64,000 nucleotides of DNA, taken from positions 10,284,707 to 10,348,706 of the forward strand of contig OZ023182.1 of assembly GCA_963995505.1 (NCBI GenBank), read 5' to 3'. Below are positions 1-9,571 of this stretch, piece by piece (positions within the stretch are counted from its first letter, which is position 1; the number at the start of each line of letters is the position of its first letter). Made by a program: the position numbers and the translations under genes. Origin of the DNA: Hypericum androsaemum (taxonomy: Eukaryota > Streptophyta > Magnoliopsida > Malpighiales > Hypericaceae). The notes below the pieces were generated by a model. That model did no database searches. It was not told the DNA's origin and worked only from the letters and a program-made list of their open reading frames with translations.

Positions 1-661
1 ATTGGCCTCATGCCGTACCCGGCCATTGATGTTAGACACTAGGGTAGACGGGAGGATCGGTTCACCATCGGGATGAAGACCAAAAAGGGCAGCCATATCG
101 TATAGTGTGATAGTCCTCATTCCTACAAGGGGAGATAAGATGGATAAGAAGCTTGATGAGGGCGAAAAAGAATCATCTATGTTAAAAGTAGCTTACCAGA
201 GTGGAAAAGAAATACGTTGGCACTATGACACCAATAAAGAAGCAATGTGCCGAGTAGTGGACGACATGGCTCAATGCGGTGTGCGCAGAGGGACAAGAGT
301 GAGCCGATGCCGGTTTGGTCCCATTGTGGTTGGTGGAATTGTTTCAGAATGGCATGCCAACTCTCAAACTCTTGGAATGGTGTAGGCCATCCGTGATACC
401 CGTTACAATTGTTCCAAAAGTATAAGTTGAAAGGAGCGCCTTGAAAGAGAGGCACGTCACGGTAATGGACCGGAAGGAAATCTTCAAAGGTCTCAACGTT
501 GGTAATCGTGGGTCCAAGTACTCGGTTTTTTTGTCTTGAGAGGTATCATCGACCGGGTAGCTTTCTCCAAGTGTGGATGTGATGAGGACGTTGGAGGAGC
601 GCTTTTCTTCCTTCTCGACATCAGGAGGTATTGGCATGATCATCCTAGCATCATTAAACAA
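1..661 (-). pseudogene. Antisense plant-mobile-domain gene of E1, N-terminal part
   Basis: Read on the minus strand from about 661, this is the N-terminal part of the protein found complete in E2. It starts MFNDARMIMP, then shows WPTPFQEFESWHAILKQF and the plant mobile domain block around ITLYDMAALFGLHPDGEP (about 117-50). The reading frame shifts between the first block (661-344) and the second (455-177), and again before the YDMAALFGL block, so this copy is broken. The gene runs off the left edge of the window. Plant mobile domain proteins are known both as host proteins in silencing and as passengers of transposons. This one is a passenger by its position inside E1. Confidence 0.7.
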
Positions 662-743
662 ACAAGGGTTAGTAAAGACGGTGTTAAAAGGACGGTGGGA
701 ACACCCATTTGATCGCTTTGGATTATTGGGCCGACGCGGATGA

Positions 744-900
744 TTTCTCGCCTCGGACCTAGCGGGCGAAGCCTACCGGCGAGAGTGCTTTCTCGCCTCG
801 GACCTAGCTGGCGAAGCCTACCGGCAAGAGTACTTTCTCGCCTCGGACCTAGTGGGCGAAGCCTACCGGTGTGAGTGTTTTCTCGCCTCGAGTCGAGCAA
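744..900. repeat. 45-bp tandem repeat in Tat 3' noncoding region (E1)
   Basis: The block beginning tttctcgcctcggacctag recurs at about 744, 789 and 834 with a partial unit at 879, a 45-bp period. Each unit contains the inverted-looking pair GGGCGAAGCC / CCGGCGAGAG. E2 has the same array from about 63157. It lies between the antisense gene and the polypurine tract, where a promoter of the antisense gene would be expected. Confidence 0.8.
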
Positions 901-1651
901 GGAAGACTGAGCTCTTCGTGGGCCGTTCGGTCGAGCCCAACTCGGGTCTCTAAGGCCGAGTCTACCTAGGCGAGATATATGAAGCTTTTATCCAAAGTGC
1001 GTAGAGGAATTGGTGAACCGACGTTGGTTCGCGATGGAAAGTAAGGCTCGTGTGGTGCATTCTCCTTGATCAAGGTCTAAGCTGTGGAATTACCCCAAGT
1101 TCAAAAGCCAAGGGGAAGAAGTGCAAAATGATGGGTTTGGCATTTTCACAAACACTTGGTGTGCAAGTGTTAAAGCTTGGAAACAGACCTTGAAGGGGAG
1201 TTAGAAGTGAGCCAAAAGGAGTACAAGGGATTTGCAAGCCTCCAAAAGGTGGAGGGCAACTCTAGTCCAAGGAAAATAAGTCCTCCTACAAGTTGTAAGA
1301 TTTGACCAAGAAGTGAGCTACTTTCATATTCTTCTTTACAATCATAATGGCGAAGGGAGGGAAACTTACTTTGAAGATTAAACACACCTTTGCAACTTTG
1401 GAAATGGAGGAGTGATTCAAATTCAAGTTAGAGTTGTTAAGAAAGGAAATGAAGAGTGGTGAGAATGTGAAGAGAATGGGAGGCTTTGTTCTCTTTAGGC
1501 TAAGTCAATGACATCTTTGGGGCCCACCAAGTCAAAGAAGGAAGTTTGAAATTCAAAGGAATCAAGTTTGACCCTAGCTTGAAAATTCGGGGGGAAACAC
1601 GTCAACATTTCTCGGAATGGATGCCTCGAACTATCGACGTGCGGGGGGCAT
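901..1651 (+). other. 3' noncoding spacer and polypurine tract of E1
   Basis: No convincing coding sequence is seen. The sequence parallels 63301-64000 of E2. The last bases before the LTR, gcggggggcat (1641-1651), fit a polypurine tract that primes plus-strand DNA synthesis. Confidence 0.6.
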
Positions 1652-2970
1652 TATTGGAGCACGAAATTAATGTCTCGGAGTGATGACGGTTTATCTTCGG
1701 ATGTGCAGGAATCGGCTCGGGCTCGTCGGAACGAGGAGCCCGGGCGAGAGGCCCCTCTCGCTCACATAGGCGAGACCGAGCGAGGGCTCTTCTCGCTCAC
1801 GGAGAGCCCGGGCGAGAGGCCCCTTTCGCCCGCATAGGCGAGACCGAGCGAGGGCTCTTCTCGCTCACGAGGAGCCCGGCCGAGAGGCCCCTCTCGCCAG
1901 CATAGGCGAGACCTAGCGAGGGCTTTTCTCGCTCACGAGGAGCCCGGGCGAGAGGCCCCTCTCGCCAGCATAGGCGAGACCTAGCGAGGGCTCTTCTCGC
2001 TCACGAGGAGCCCGAGCGAGAGGCTCCTCTCGAAGGTGAGACCGAACGAAGGCTCTTCTCGTCCACATAGCCGAGTCCTATCGAGAAACTAGTCTGACTC
2101 AAATAGGCGAGAGGCCGGTAGGAGGCACGAGCGAGAGGCTGAGTGAGAGGCCTACAGCGAGAGGCCGAGTGGCGAAAGTCTGAGCGATAGGCCGAGTGGC
2201 GAGAAGCCGAGTGAGAGGCCTACGGCGAGAGGCCAAGCGAGGAGCCTAAGGCGAGAAGATGAGCGAGGAGCCTAAGGCGAGAAGTCGAAGGTGAGAAGCC
2301 AACTTGGATCCGAGAGGGAAGCTCATTTGACCTTCGTAGGCGGGAAGACAATTTCGGGAATAGGTCCACTTTGGTTGAGGAAGCCGTTAGCTTGAGTCTA
2401 TTCTGAGATTCACTTTGGGCCTGACGAGATGTCCGTCTTGGGCGATGACAGACTTGAGTCAAGATTTTGCGTGGGAGATTTGAGAAGGTCAAAACGATCT
2501 ATATTTTCCTAACTTGAGCCGAGATTCTCAATATTTGACAAAACTTGGTAAGTTCCTCTTTAGGCCGCGATCGCTTGGTCGTCACATTTTGAAAGCTTCC
2601 TATAAGAGGATGGGATTTGCTCATTTAAGGAAGACGGCTTGTATTGAGCCAAGAGGATCCCGTCATGTTAGGAATAAATAATTTGAAGCGGATCTCTCAG
2701 GATTGAGACTTGGAGCCGAAGGCCTTGGAGGCGGTTTAGGATTTTCTATTGTGAAGGCGTGGAGGTTAGGTCAAGGCACTCTATATAAGGAGGACTCAGG
2801 CGAGAGAACGGGCATCACCAACACAACAAACAAACCTATTTACTCTTTATCGTTTTCTTAGCTCGCAGCTCGTAGTCTAGCTCTTTTTTCACCCTTTCCG
2901 ACCTTGGGACGACCATTCCGGATCCGTCTCGGGTAGTCTTGACGTTCTTGTACCCACTTTCTCTGCAACA
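1652..2970 (+). repeat. 3' LTR of E1 (Tat-type)
   Basis: Starts tattggagcacg (the E2 copy has the canonical tgttggagcacg) and ends ctctgcaaca. It is 1319 bp against 1221 bp in the 5' LTR of E2; most of the difference is two extra 68-bp repeat units. The sequence tctatataagg near 2781 is a good TATA box in the expected place for an LTR promoter, followed by the putative R/U5 region. From about 2100 to 2300 it is made of GAGGC / GCGAG-rich degenerate repeats. Confidence 0.88.
1732..2060. repeat. 68-bp minisatellite inside E1 LTR, five units
   Basis: Units starting acgaggagcccgggcgagag recur near 1732, 1800, 1868, 1936 and 2003. Each ends ctcttctcgctcac. The homologous LTR at 50036 has three units (about 50115, 50183, 50251). 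The repeat is GC-rich with many GAG/CTC inverted segments. Confidence 0.82.
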
Positions 2971-3243
2971 CAAATCCATCAGCGTGGTGTCCAACTTCAT
3001 TCCAAATGCAACATGGGTGTGATTATTGGATTGGGGCTGGGCTGGCAATTAATGCAAGTGAGCCACTATTTCTTTGGTATTTAGCGAGGGAGGGGCAAGT
3101 TTTTTGGATATGACATAACAATTACGTAGCAAAGTAGATTAATAGGTTCCGGTCAAATATCAAATACGGAATATCTGATCCCGACAGCATACTAATATTA
3201 TTGAATTATAATTATAATATAATGATCGACCCATGCACTAAAT
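2971..3243 (+). promoter_or_regulatory. Right half of a duplicated transporter-promoter segment (flank of E1)
   Basis: This stretch resembles 3959-4240, which lies directly 5' of the transporter gene. Shared blocks are caaatccatcag, gggtgtgattat, gcaattaatgcaagtgagcc and atgatcgacccatgcact. Similarity stops at 3243, at a point corresponding to about 78 bp before the transporter ATG, so the gene that should follow is absent. It starts exactly at the end of the E1 LTR. The missing left half is found at 49845-50035. Calling it a promoter rests on its paralogue's position. Confidence 0.65.
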
Positions 3244-3284
3244 AATTCCCTCTCGTGGCCGTCGATAGATTAATTAGTCAAGCA

Positions 3285-3725
3285 TGGGAATCAATAATAT
3301 GCCAGTAATTAACGAATAATGAAATGAAACGAAAAAGAATACAAGATTTGGTGATTCAGTTCGTCAGAGTTTATTCACTAAATTATTTGTACGTCACTAT
3401 ACTTTTTGTCACACTTCACAATGAGTATTACATGTGTTTATATAGAGGAGCAACCCTAATTAGACAAAACAAGAAACCGATTTAAGCCTATGCAAACTTG
3501 GCTTGCGGCCGCAAACCACCTGGCATCCGCAAGGTCCCTGATTTCAGCACCTTCTGCCTGACGCCCCCCTGCGGTCGCCAACCCCTTGGCGGCCGCCAGC
3601 TCCTTCAGCTCCAAAACGTGTCTGGCACTTGCCAGGTCCCTTCACGAGTACGAGTACTCTTGTATGATCTTCGCTCGATCATCCAACACCTTCTCTGAGC
3701 ACCTATAAAGCTCCATAACCCAACA
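3285..3725 (-). mobile_element. Solo LTR (unclassified LTR retrotransposon)
   Basis: A 441-bp segment starting tgggaatcaata and ending cataacccaaca is bracketed by the 5-bp direct repeat aagca at 3280-3284 and 3726-3730. TG...CA ends plus a 5-bp target duplication and no internal region define a solo LTR. The end sequence TGTTGGGTTATGG read on the minus strand looks like a typical plant LTR start, so I place it on minus. The GC-rich middle (3500-3610) contains no believable gene. Confidence 0.72.
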
Positions 3726-3757
3726 AAGCAAGCGACGGTGACCTCAGACTGAAAGTA

Positions 3758-4240
3758 AGGGAGGGCCATATGCTATTAAAGAATAAGGTAGAATCAGACA
3801 ACAGCCTTTCTTATACTGTAATAAATTACGAATCGTTGTATATATATATATATTTTTTTTTTGAAGGAGAGAGTTGGATGAAGGGGGTTGGGGATGTAGC
3901 TTGTCATTTATGACCAAACAAGTAGGAATCCTGATTTTCTACCAAAATATATAAATTACAAATCCATCAGTGTAATGTCCAACTCATCCCAAATGCAACG
4001 TGGGTGTGATTACTATATTGGGGATAGCAATTAATGCAAGTGAGCCACTAGCTCTTTGGTAGCTTGTGAGGGATATCACATGACAATTCCGTAGCAGAAT
4101 AGAATTGATTCCACCACATATATCAATTACGGAATCGACAGCATATTAATCATACAAGACTGTGATCCACCCATGGCTTAAAATCGACAGCACCAATTCC
4201 CCAACACCATTGATTGCATGATCGACCCATGCACTAAATA
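3758..4240 (+). promoter_or_regulatory. Upstream region of the transporter gene; unoccupied paralogue of the E1/E2 insertion site
   Basis: Positions 3758-3963 match 49845-50035 and 3959-4240 match 2971-3243. The junction attacaaat|ccatcag (3959-3963 is caaat) is thus the uninterrupted form of the site into which the Tat element inserted in a paralogous copy. It ends about 78 bp before the transporter start codon. An AT microsatellite (about 3839-3852) and a TA/CA run (4243-4264) lie inside or next to it; the latter could serve as a TATA region but this is only positional. Confidence 0.7.
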
Positions 4241-4317
4241 TCGTATATATATATATACACACACAGTAGTCGAGTGCTTGCTTTCTTTCCATAGCAAAGC
4301 TACCTTCTCTGCATGAA

Positions 4318-5706
4318 ATGGAAAATAGTAAAAGTGCCACCACCGCTCCACTGCTTCTCTCCCATTATTCTTCTCAAACTGAGACCCTAAACCCACTCCC
4401 CCTTCCAAAACAACCTCCTTCTCCTCCTCTACTAGCGTCTCCTGACCAAGCAGCAGATGTCGATGACGAATGCTCGCACAAGGTGGGCATCCTCCAGGCC
4501 GTCCTGGTCTCCATGGCTTGGGTGTTCGACGCTCAGCAGACCTTCATCACCGTTTTCACAGACGCCGATCCCTCCCTCTCATCTTCTAATATTAATACGC
4601 CGCCCACCACATCCATCTTGTCCGAGTGGGGACTCGAGTGCGCGAACTCCTTGCTCAGAGGCCTCCCGGCTTCGGCCTTCTTCATGGGGTGCCTGGTCGG
4701 GGGAGCCCTCCTGGCGTCCCTGGCCGACTCCTCCTTGGGGCGCAAGAGGATGCTCCTGCTGTCCTGCTGGGTCATGTCCATCTCTTCCCTTCTCACCGAA
4801 TTCTCCCCCAACCTCTGGGCCTACTCCGCCCTCAGGTTCATTTCCGGCTTCGGCAGGGCAAGCATCGGCACATGCGCCCTCGTCCTGTCCACCGAGCTGG
4901 TCGGAAAACGGTGGAGAGCCCAGGTCGGGATCATCGGCTTCTTCTGCTTCACGCTGGGGTTCCTCTCCCTCCCCGCCCTGGCCTACGCCACCCGGGGATC
5001 CTCCTGGAGAGTGCTCTATCTCTGGACAGCGCTCCCTGGGATCCTATACTGTATAATAGTCCACGTGGCGGTGCGCGAGTCCCCAAGATGGCTGCGACTG
5101 CACGGGGGCGACAACAACATAGACGAAATGTACGAGGCGATGAGGATTCTGGTGAACAAGGGGTGGGCGGTGAAGAGGGTGGGTGCGGTGATGGGGGTAG
5201 GGTTCGGGGTTGGGTTCGTGTACTACGGGATGCCGCTGGGGCTAAGAGGCCTGGCCTTCCAGAACCTGTACCTGAGCGTGGCCTTCAACGCCCTCTCGGA
5301 GCTGCCCTCCTCACTGGTGACGTTGGCGCTGGTGGGCCACCTCGACCGGAAGCCCGCGCTGGTGGTGTTCACCCTCTTGAGTGGGGCCCTCAGCGTCCTC
5401 TCGGCCGTGTCCCAACGGAGCGGATACCTTCAGATAGGGGCGGAGATGGTGTCCTTCTTCAGCGCATGCACCGCGTTCAACGTGCTCCTCATATACACCG
5501 TCGAACTCTTCCCGACCTGCGTCAGGAACTCCGCCGTGTCCATGGTGAGGCAGGCCCTCGTGCTTGGGGGCGTCTTCAGCCCCGTCCTGGTCGCCGCTGG
5601 GGCTCACAGTGCGCTTTTGTCTTTCGGGGTGTTTGGGCTTGTCATCGGGCTTTGTGGGCTTTTTCGCGATGTGCTTGCCAGAGACAAGAGGCAAGCCCAT
5701 TTGTGA
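4318..5706 (+). CDS. OCT: Plant organic cation/carnitine transporter, MFS; C-terminus lost to a frameshift
   Basis: A single-exon, GC-rich gene in AT-rich surroundings, encoding 462 residues of a major facilitator membrane transporter. Family features are the SEWGLEC loop, the motif ADSSLGRKRML after TM2, the signature RFISGFGRASIGTCALVLST, ESPRWL after TM6 and YTVELFPTCVRNSA near TM10. These mark the plant OCT group, relatives of carnitine and organic cation carriers; the substrate here is unknown. About 12 membrane segments can be placed. It is shorter than the usual 500-530 residues. The cytoplasmic loop after ESPRWL is only about 30 residues long and looks internally deleted. The last residues (GLFRDVLARDKRQAHL) are out of frame: one extra T in the run at 5660-5664 pushes the conserved tail, PETRGKP...DTMDQEE, into frame +2 (to 5755). 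Either a recent pseudogene or a homopolymer sequencing error. Confidence 0.85.
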   Translation: MENSKSATTAPLLLSHYSSQTETLNPLPLPKQPPSPPLLASPDQAADVDDECSHKVGILQAVLVSMAWVFDAQQTFITVFTDADPSLSSSNINTPPTTSILSEWGLECANSLLRGLPASAFFMGCLVGGALLASLADSSLGRKRMLLLSCWVMSISSLLTEFSPNLWAYSALRFISGFGRASIGTCALVLSTELVGKRWRAQVGIIGFFCFTLGFLSLPALAYATRGSSWRVLYLWTALPGILYCIIVHVAVRESPRWLRLHGGDNNIDEMYEAMRILVNKGWAVKRVGAVMGVGFGVGFVYYGMPLGLRGLAFQNLYLSVAFNALSELPSSLVTLALVGHLDRKPALVVFTLLSGALSVLSAVSQRSGYLQIGAEMVSFFSACTAFNVLLIYTVELFPTCVRNSAVSMVRQALVLGGVFSPVLVAAGAHSALLSFGVFGLVIGLCGLFRDVLARDKRQAHL

Positions 5707-6479
5707 TACTATGGACCAGGAGGAGAACAGCGCCTGGCCCATTTATTGCGCCTAGTTGTGATTAATTTACAAATTAATTAATCATGAGCAATAAACCACG
5801 CTCACCCAAATGAATGTAGTTAGTATGGGTTTAAGTGGCTTGATGATTTCATATAGTGATTATTACATATTATAATCGAGAAATCATAAAATAATTGACG
5901 TTAAATTAATTAACGAACGAATTCGTTTAAACGTAAATACACTTATTTTTTGTAGTGCAGTATCCACAGGATCGTAACAGATTCTCGTCACTGATCGGTT
6001 CTTACCCACGTATAAACGAAGTAAGAATAATTTTCACGACTTTATCCGCCTCGGAGTCAAATTGAGAACTACAAGGATCAAAAACGTATTTTTTACCCCT
6101 TGTGTATGCGTATGTGCTGTCTTTTTTCTTACTTCAGTTGCCCTTGTCCACTTCTCCTTTTAAGGGGAAAATTTTGTTTTCCCACGTCACCACCAAGTGG
6201 TGGTCTCACCTCCACTTGTTAAAGATACTATTAGTAGCTTGTCCTCAAGACTAGGAGGTGGCAGAGAAACTAAATCATCTATCCCACACATAAGGGATGA
6301 TCTGGCAGAAAGGCACACATAGGAGAGATCAACATGGGTGACAAATCCATCATCTCCCACTCACATATGATTGATCATAGTCAATATTTTCTCTTATCGT
6401 GATAGACAAATATTTCGTGCGACCAGCATACATCGAGAAGAAGGATGGTTAGCCGGAGAAGAAGATTAATTAATTTCTT
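5707..6479. other. 3' flank of the transporter; no gene seen
   Basis: 5707-5755 holds the out-of-frame remainder of the transporter tail and its stop. aataaacc near 5791 could be a polyadenylation signal. From 5850 to 6479 I see no coding sequence or recognisable transposon end. Confidence 0.5.
5773..5842 (+). repeat. 70-bp direct repeat, copy 1 (second at 6689-6758)
   Basis: The segment from attaattaatcatgagc to gtatgggtttaagtggcttg recurs at 6689-6758 with a few differences. The second copy abuts the end of a Mutator-like fragment. The pair brackets about 850 bp and may mark a local duplication of the transporter 3' flank. Confidence 0.75.
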
Positions 6480-6688
6480 TGATTTTTAAGGGGTGGAGTA
6501 AAATTTAACAAGGGAGGATATTTTGGTCATTTCAAGTGGGGGTTCACTGGAGAAAATAGAATATTCCGGCTCCAGGGATCCGAGAGTCTATTATCATCAA
6601 AACTTAGGGACAGGATAATCATTTTCCAAAAGTCAGGGACCCTAGAAGGAGGATGACCAAAAGACAGGGATGTGAGAGTAATTTGCCC
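6480..6688 (+). mobile_element. Right-end fragment of a Mutator-like element
   Basis: The stretch ...ggatattttggtcatttcaag ... gaatattccggctcc ... agtctattatcatc ... gtcagggaccctag ... gagagtaatttgccc matches the right arm of the complete element at 8141-9562 and ends in the same terminal sequence. No left arm was found, so it is a truncated copy. Confidence 0.65.
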
Positions 6689-6844
6689 ATTAATTAATCG
6701 TGAGCTATATGCCACGCTCACCCAAATGAATGTAGTTAGTATGGGGTTAAGTGGCTTGTAAATAAAAGTATCTTCCGCTTGCTTTTGTGGACATAACATG
6801 TTCACGCCATGATAATTAATATTTTCTTTTGAAGCTTTAACGTA

Positions 6845-8140
6845 TTTTAACACCAAGTGAGTATGAAGAAAAAATTGCAAAAGTATTTTATGTTTTGATC
6901 GAAACCTGTCCACAAGAAGTTACTGCTACAGAAACAACGGAGGAGCAAAAATTTAAGGCTACGGAGAAGGCGAGGAAATGGAAGAACGACAATTTCATTT
7001 GCCGCTACACAATTCTGTAGTCCCTAAACAACACACTTTTCAATGTGTTCCACATCCACAAGACAGCTGCAGAATTTTGGAATGCTATCAAAAGGAGGTA
7101 TATCAGCGAAGATGCTATAATAAGTCTTTTTTGGTTGACAAGATGGTGGATTCTCAATCGGTCATCGATCAGGTCAATGAATTAAATGATATTTCAATAG
7201 AATAAGCTGATGCTGGTGAACCCATTTCTAAGACTTTTCAAGTTTCAATCATCATTGGTAAACTTCCAACTTCATCGAAAGATTACCAAAAAAAATTGAA
7301 ACACAAGAAGATGAACTTCTGCAGGGTATTCAAATTGAGACCTTCTCAAAAGAGATGATTCAATCTATTTGAAGAATGATGGTGTGAATCATGTTGATAA
7401 AAAGAACCCTTAAGAAACTTCTAAGGACAACCAAGAAAAGTCCAAAGAGAGGAAGAATTTCAAGGGAGATGGGAATGAGAACAATGAAAAGAAGAAGAAG
7501 AAGAAGAAGGTTAACAATTATATGTGTGACAAATCTGGTTACTATGCTAGAGAATGCAGTCACCAAAAATGCGACAAGAAAAAGGAACAAGCAAATGTTG
7601 TTGACGAGAAAGATTTTGTGGCTGTTTTGTCCGAAATTTGTCTTGTTAACGATGGTACAACTGATTGGTGGATTCACTCGGGTGCTACTTGTCATGTCAC
7701 ACCAAAAAAAGTTTGTTCAACACATATAAAGTGATGAAAGAAATCAAATCTGTCTACATGAGAAATGATTCTTCAAGTGAAGTTCTTGACATATGAACTA
7801 TTGTTCTTCCCCTCACATCAGGAAATAATATTACTTTGAAAAATGTGTATCATATTCCCACTATACGGAAAAATCTTGTATCTGTCCATAAACTGGATAA
7901 TTTTTTTTTCAAAGTAGCCTTTTGTAGCTCAAAAAGTGGCTATCACTAAGAAAGAGAAATTTGTAGGAAAAGGCTACATGAAAGACAATATATACTTGTT
8001 AAATGTTAACTACAATAAAGACACATCTTCTGCTTACTTTCCCAATTTTTATTTTAATATTAATGAACATGTGAATTGGCATTATAGATTAGGACATATT
8101 GAAAAAAATGCTATGAGTCGTATGATAAGAAATGATTAAT
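6845..8140 (+). pseudogene. Copia-1 gag and protease, degenerate
   Basis: Read with several frame changes, this encodes a Ty1/Copia gag of the UBN2 type (SEYEEKIAKV, RKWKNDNFICRYTIL, TAAEFWNAIKRRY, then a lysine-rich segment) and a damaged zinc knuckle near 7522 (CDKSGYYARECS, second Cys and the His lost). The protease has WWIHSGATCHV near 7668, with the catalytic Asp of D-S-G changed to His. Next comes the start of the pre-integrase segment (WHYRLGHIEKNAMSRM). Stop codons are frequent. The frame is cut at 8140 by a Mutator-like insertion and resumes at 9572. No 5' LTR or primer-binding site was seen upstream, so the element is 5'-truncated. Confidence 0.75.
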
Positions 8141-9562
8141 GTGCAAATTACTCTTAAATCTCTGACCTTTGGTCACCCTCCCCCTAGGATACCCGACTTT
8201 TGGAAAAGAATTGTCACGTCCCAAAGTTTTGATGATAATAGACTCTCGGGTCCTTGGTACCAGAATATTCCATATTCTCTGACGAACTTTCACTTAAAAA
8301 GACTAAAATGGCCCTCCTACTAAAAAAATTAAAAATTTATTTTTTTCTTCCCACTTCATTTCTTCCACCCACTTCATCTTCTACCTTTCACCTTTAATAA
8401 AAAACTAAACCCAAATAAAATCAAAACCAAACAGAACAACGTGAAGAAGAAATTTCTAACCAAATCCAAACCTTTCGCCGTTGGCTTCCATTGCTGTTCT
8501 AGTTCGTCGTCTTCTACGTCAGAGAGGGATGAATTAGTTGAGACTTTCCTGAACCCGAACCCCGATTGTCGCCGCTTCGGTCGATGCTGCCGTCGCCACG
8601 ATGAAGCCCACGATCGAACGAGAGCTCCTGTGGTCCCAGACTCTCGATTCTCGGCGTGTGGCAGCTGTAATCGAGCTGGCGTAAGAGCATGATGACCTCT
8701 AAGGCGGCCGACACAATGCCTCGCACCACAATCTTTCTACCGTCGAGTTCTGTCATCCCTGAGCCCCATCTGGTCATTGACATCACTAGCTTCGGTCCGA
8801 CTATGGCATTATTTTTACCGTCGCCGGTCAATCGAAGTTACGGACAACGAAGCTAGCAAGCAGAGGGAGAGCGGGCTGGGCTCCAGGGACCCCATGGACT
8901 CGAAAGGGTCTCATCATCGTCATTTTGGGGAGGAGCAGGGTGTCATTGTGGGGCTGGAACTTCACTTCTCCTGGTGACCGGTGGGTTCAAATATCGGGAT
9001 AGTCAGCAATTTTTCTCCTCCTCACCAAAAACCCTAAAACTAAAATTATGGATGGATCTCGGGGAGTTCGAATGTGTTTTCTTGTGAGGGTACCTGGTTT
9101 GAGTGTATTCCTTTTTATGGATGAAAGTTTGCTACCTTTTTTCTAATTTTTGATTAATTTATTATTTTGTTTGATTAGATTTGGGTTTGGTTACGTTGTT
9201 GGGTTTGATTATGCCATATTATTTAGTAGTGTGAATTTATTGATTAGGTTTTGTTGTTGAAATCCATGTTGAAAACTAAGAAGGTTTGTGTTTGTGTTTT
9301 GATTGAAGTTGGGAGGTGGGAGGTAGAAGATGAAGTGGGAGGGAGAAGGTAAAGGGATGGAAAGAGGTTTTTTTATTTTTTAAGTACAAGGGGCATTTTA
9401 ATCTTTTCAAGTAGGGAATCGCCAGAGAATATGGAATATTTCGGCTCTAGAGACCCTATAGTCTATTATCATAAAAACTTAGGGACGAGACAATCATTTT
9501 CCAAAGGTCAGGGACCTAGGGGGAGGGTGACCAAAGGTCAGGGACTTGAGAATAATTTATCC
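8141..9562. mobile_element. Non-autonomous Mutator-like element (1.4 kb) inserted in Copia-1
   Basis: Long inverted repeats: the left arm (aaattactcttaaatctctg, then cctttggtcaccctccccctagg) is mirrored by the right arm (cctagggggagggtgaccaaaggtcaggg ... gagaataatttatcc), with similarity over roughly 170-250 bp. The ends are bracketed by the 9-bp direct repeat atgattaat at 8132-8140 and 9563-9571. Long terminal inverted repeats plus a 9-bp duplication are typical of Mutator-like elements. No transposase is present. The GC-rich interior (about 8440-8990) contrasts with the AT-rich arms and could be captured host sequence; I do not recognise a protein in it. Confidence 0.85.
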
Positions 9563-9571
9563 ATGATTAAT

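Larger units (their letters stand above)
1..2970 (+). mobile_element. 3' part of Tat-type Ty3/Gypsy retrotransposon (copy E1)
   Basis: The first 1.6 kb match 62399-64000 with about 5% differences where I compared them by eye, and 1652-2970 matches the LTR at 50036-51256. This is therefore the 3' end of a second copy of the element at the right of the window. It holds the start of the antisense plant-mobile-domain gene, a 45-bp tandem repeat, a noncoding spacer, a polypurine tract (about 1641-1651) and the 3' LTR. The rest lies left of the window. Relative to E2 it lacks about 46 bp near 1445, at a short AAAGGA-like repeat. The 5 bases after the LTR (2971-2975, caaat) are the target duplication. 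Confidence 0.88.

Noticed and set aside
640..900. 86-residue minus-strand protein with repeats (RLRPLGPRRESTLAG)
   Set aside because: It is a translation of the 45-bp tandem repeat; the antisense gene more likely starts at about 661.
1732..2300. CRISPR-like regular repeats
   Set aside because: The units are contiguous tandem repeats without unique spacers, inside a plant LTR.
4457..5765. Long overlapping frames (199 and 379 residues) on + and 143 residues on -
   Set aside because: They are shadows of the GC-rich transporter gene. Only the end of frame +2 (5665-5755) is meaningful, as its displaced tail.
8441..8977. Genes inside the Mutator-like element
   Set aside because: Frames of 60-105 residues lack recognisable domains and are open on both strands because of GC content; recorded only as possible captured sequence.
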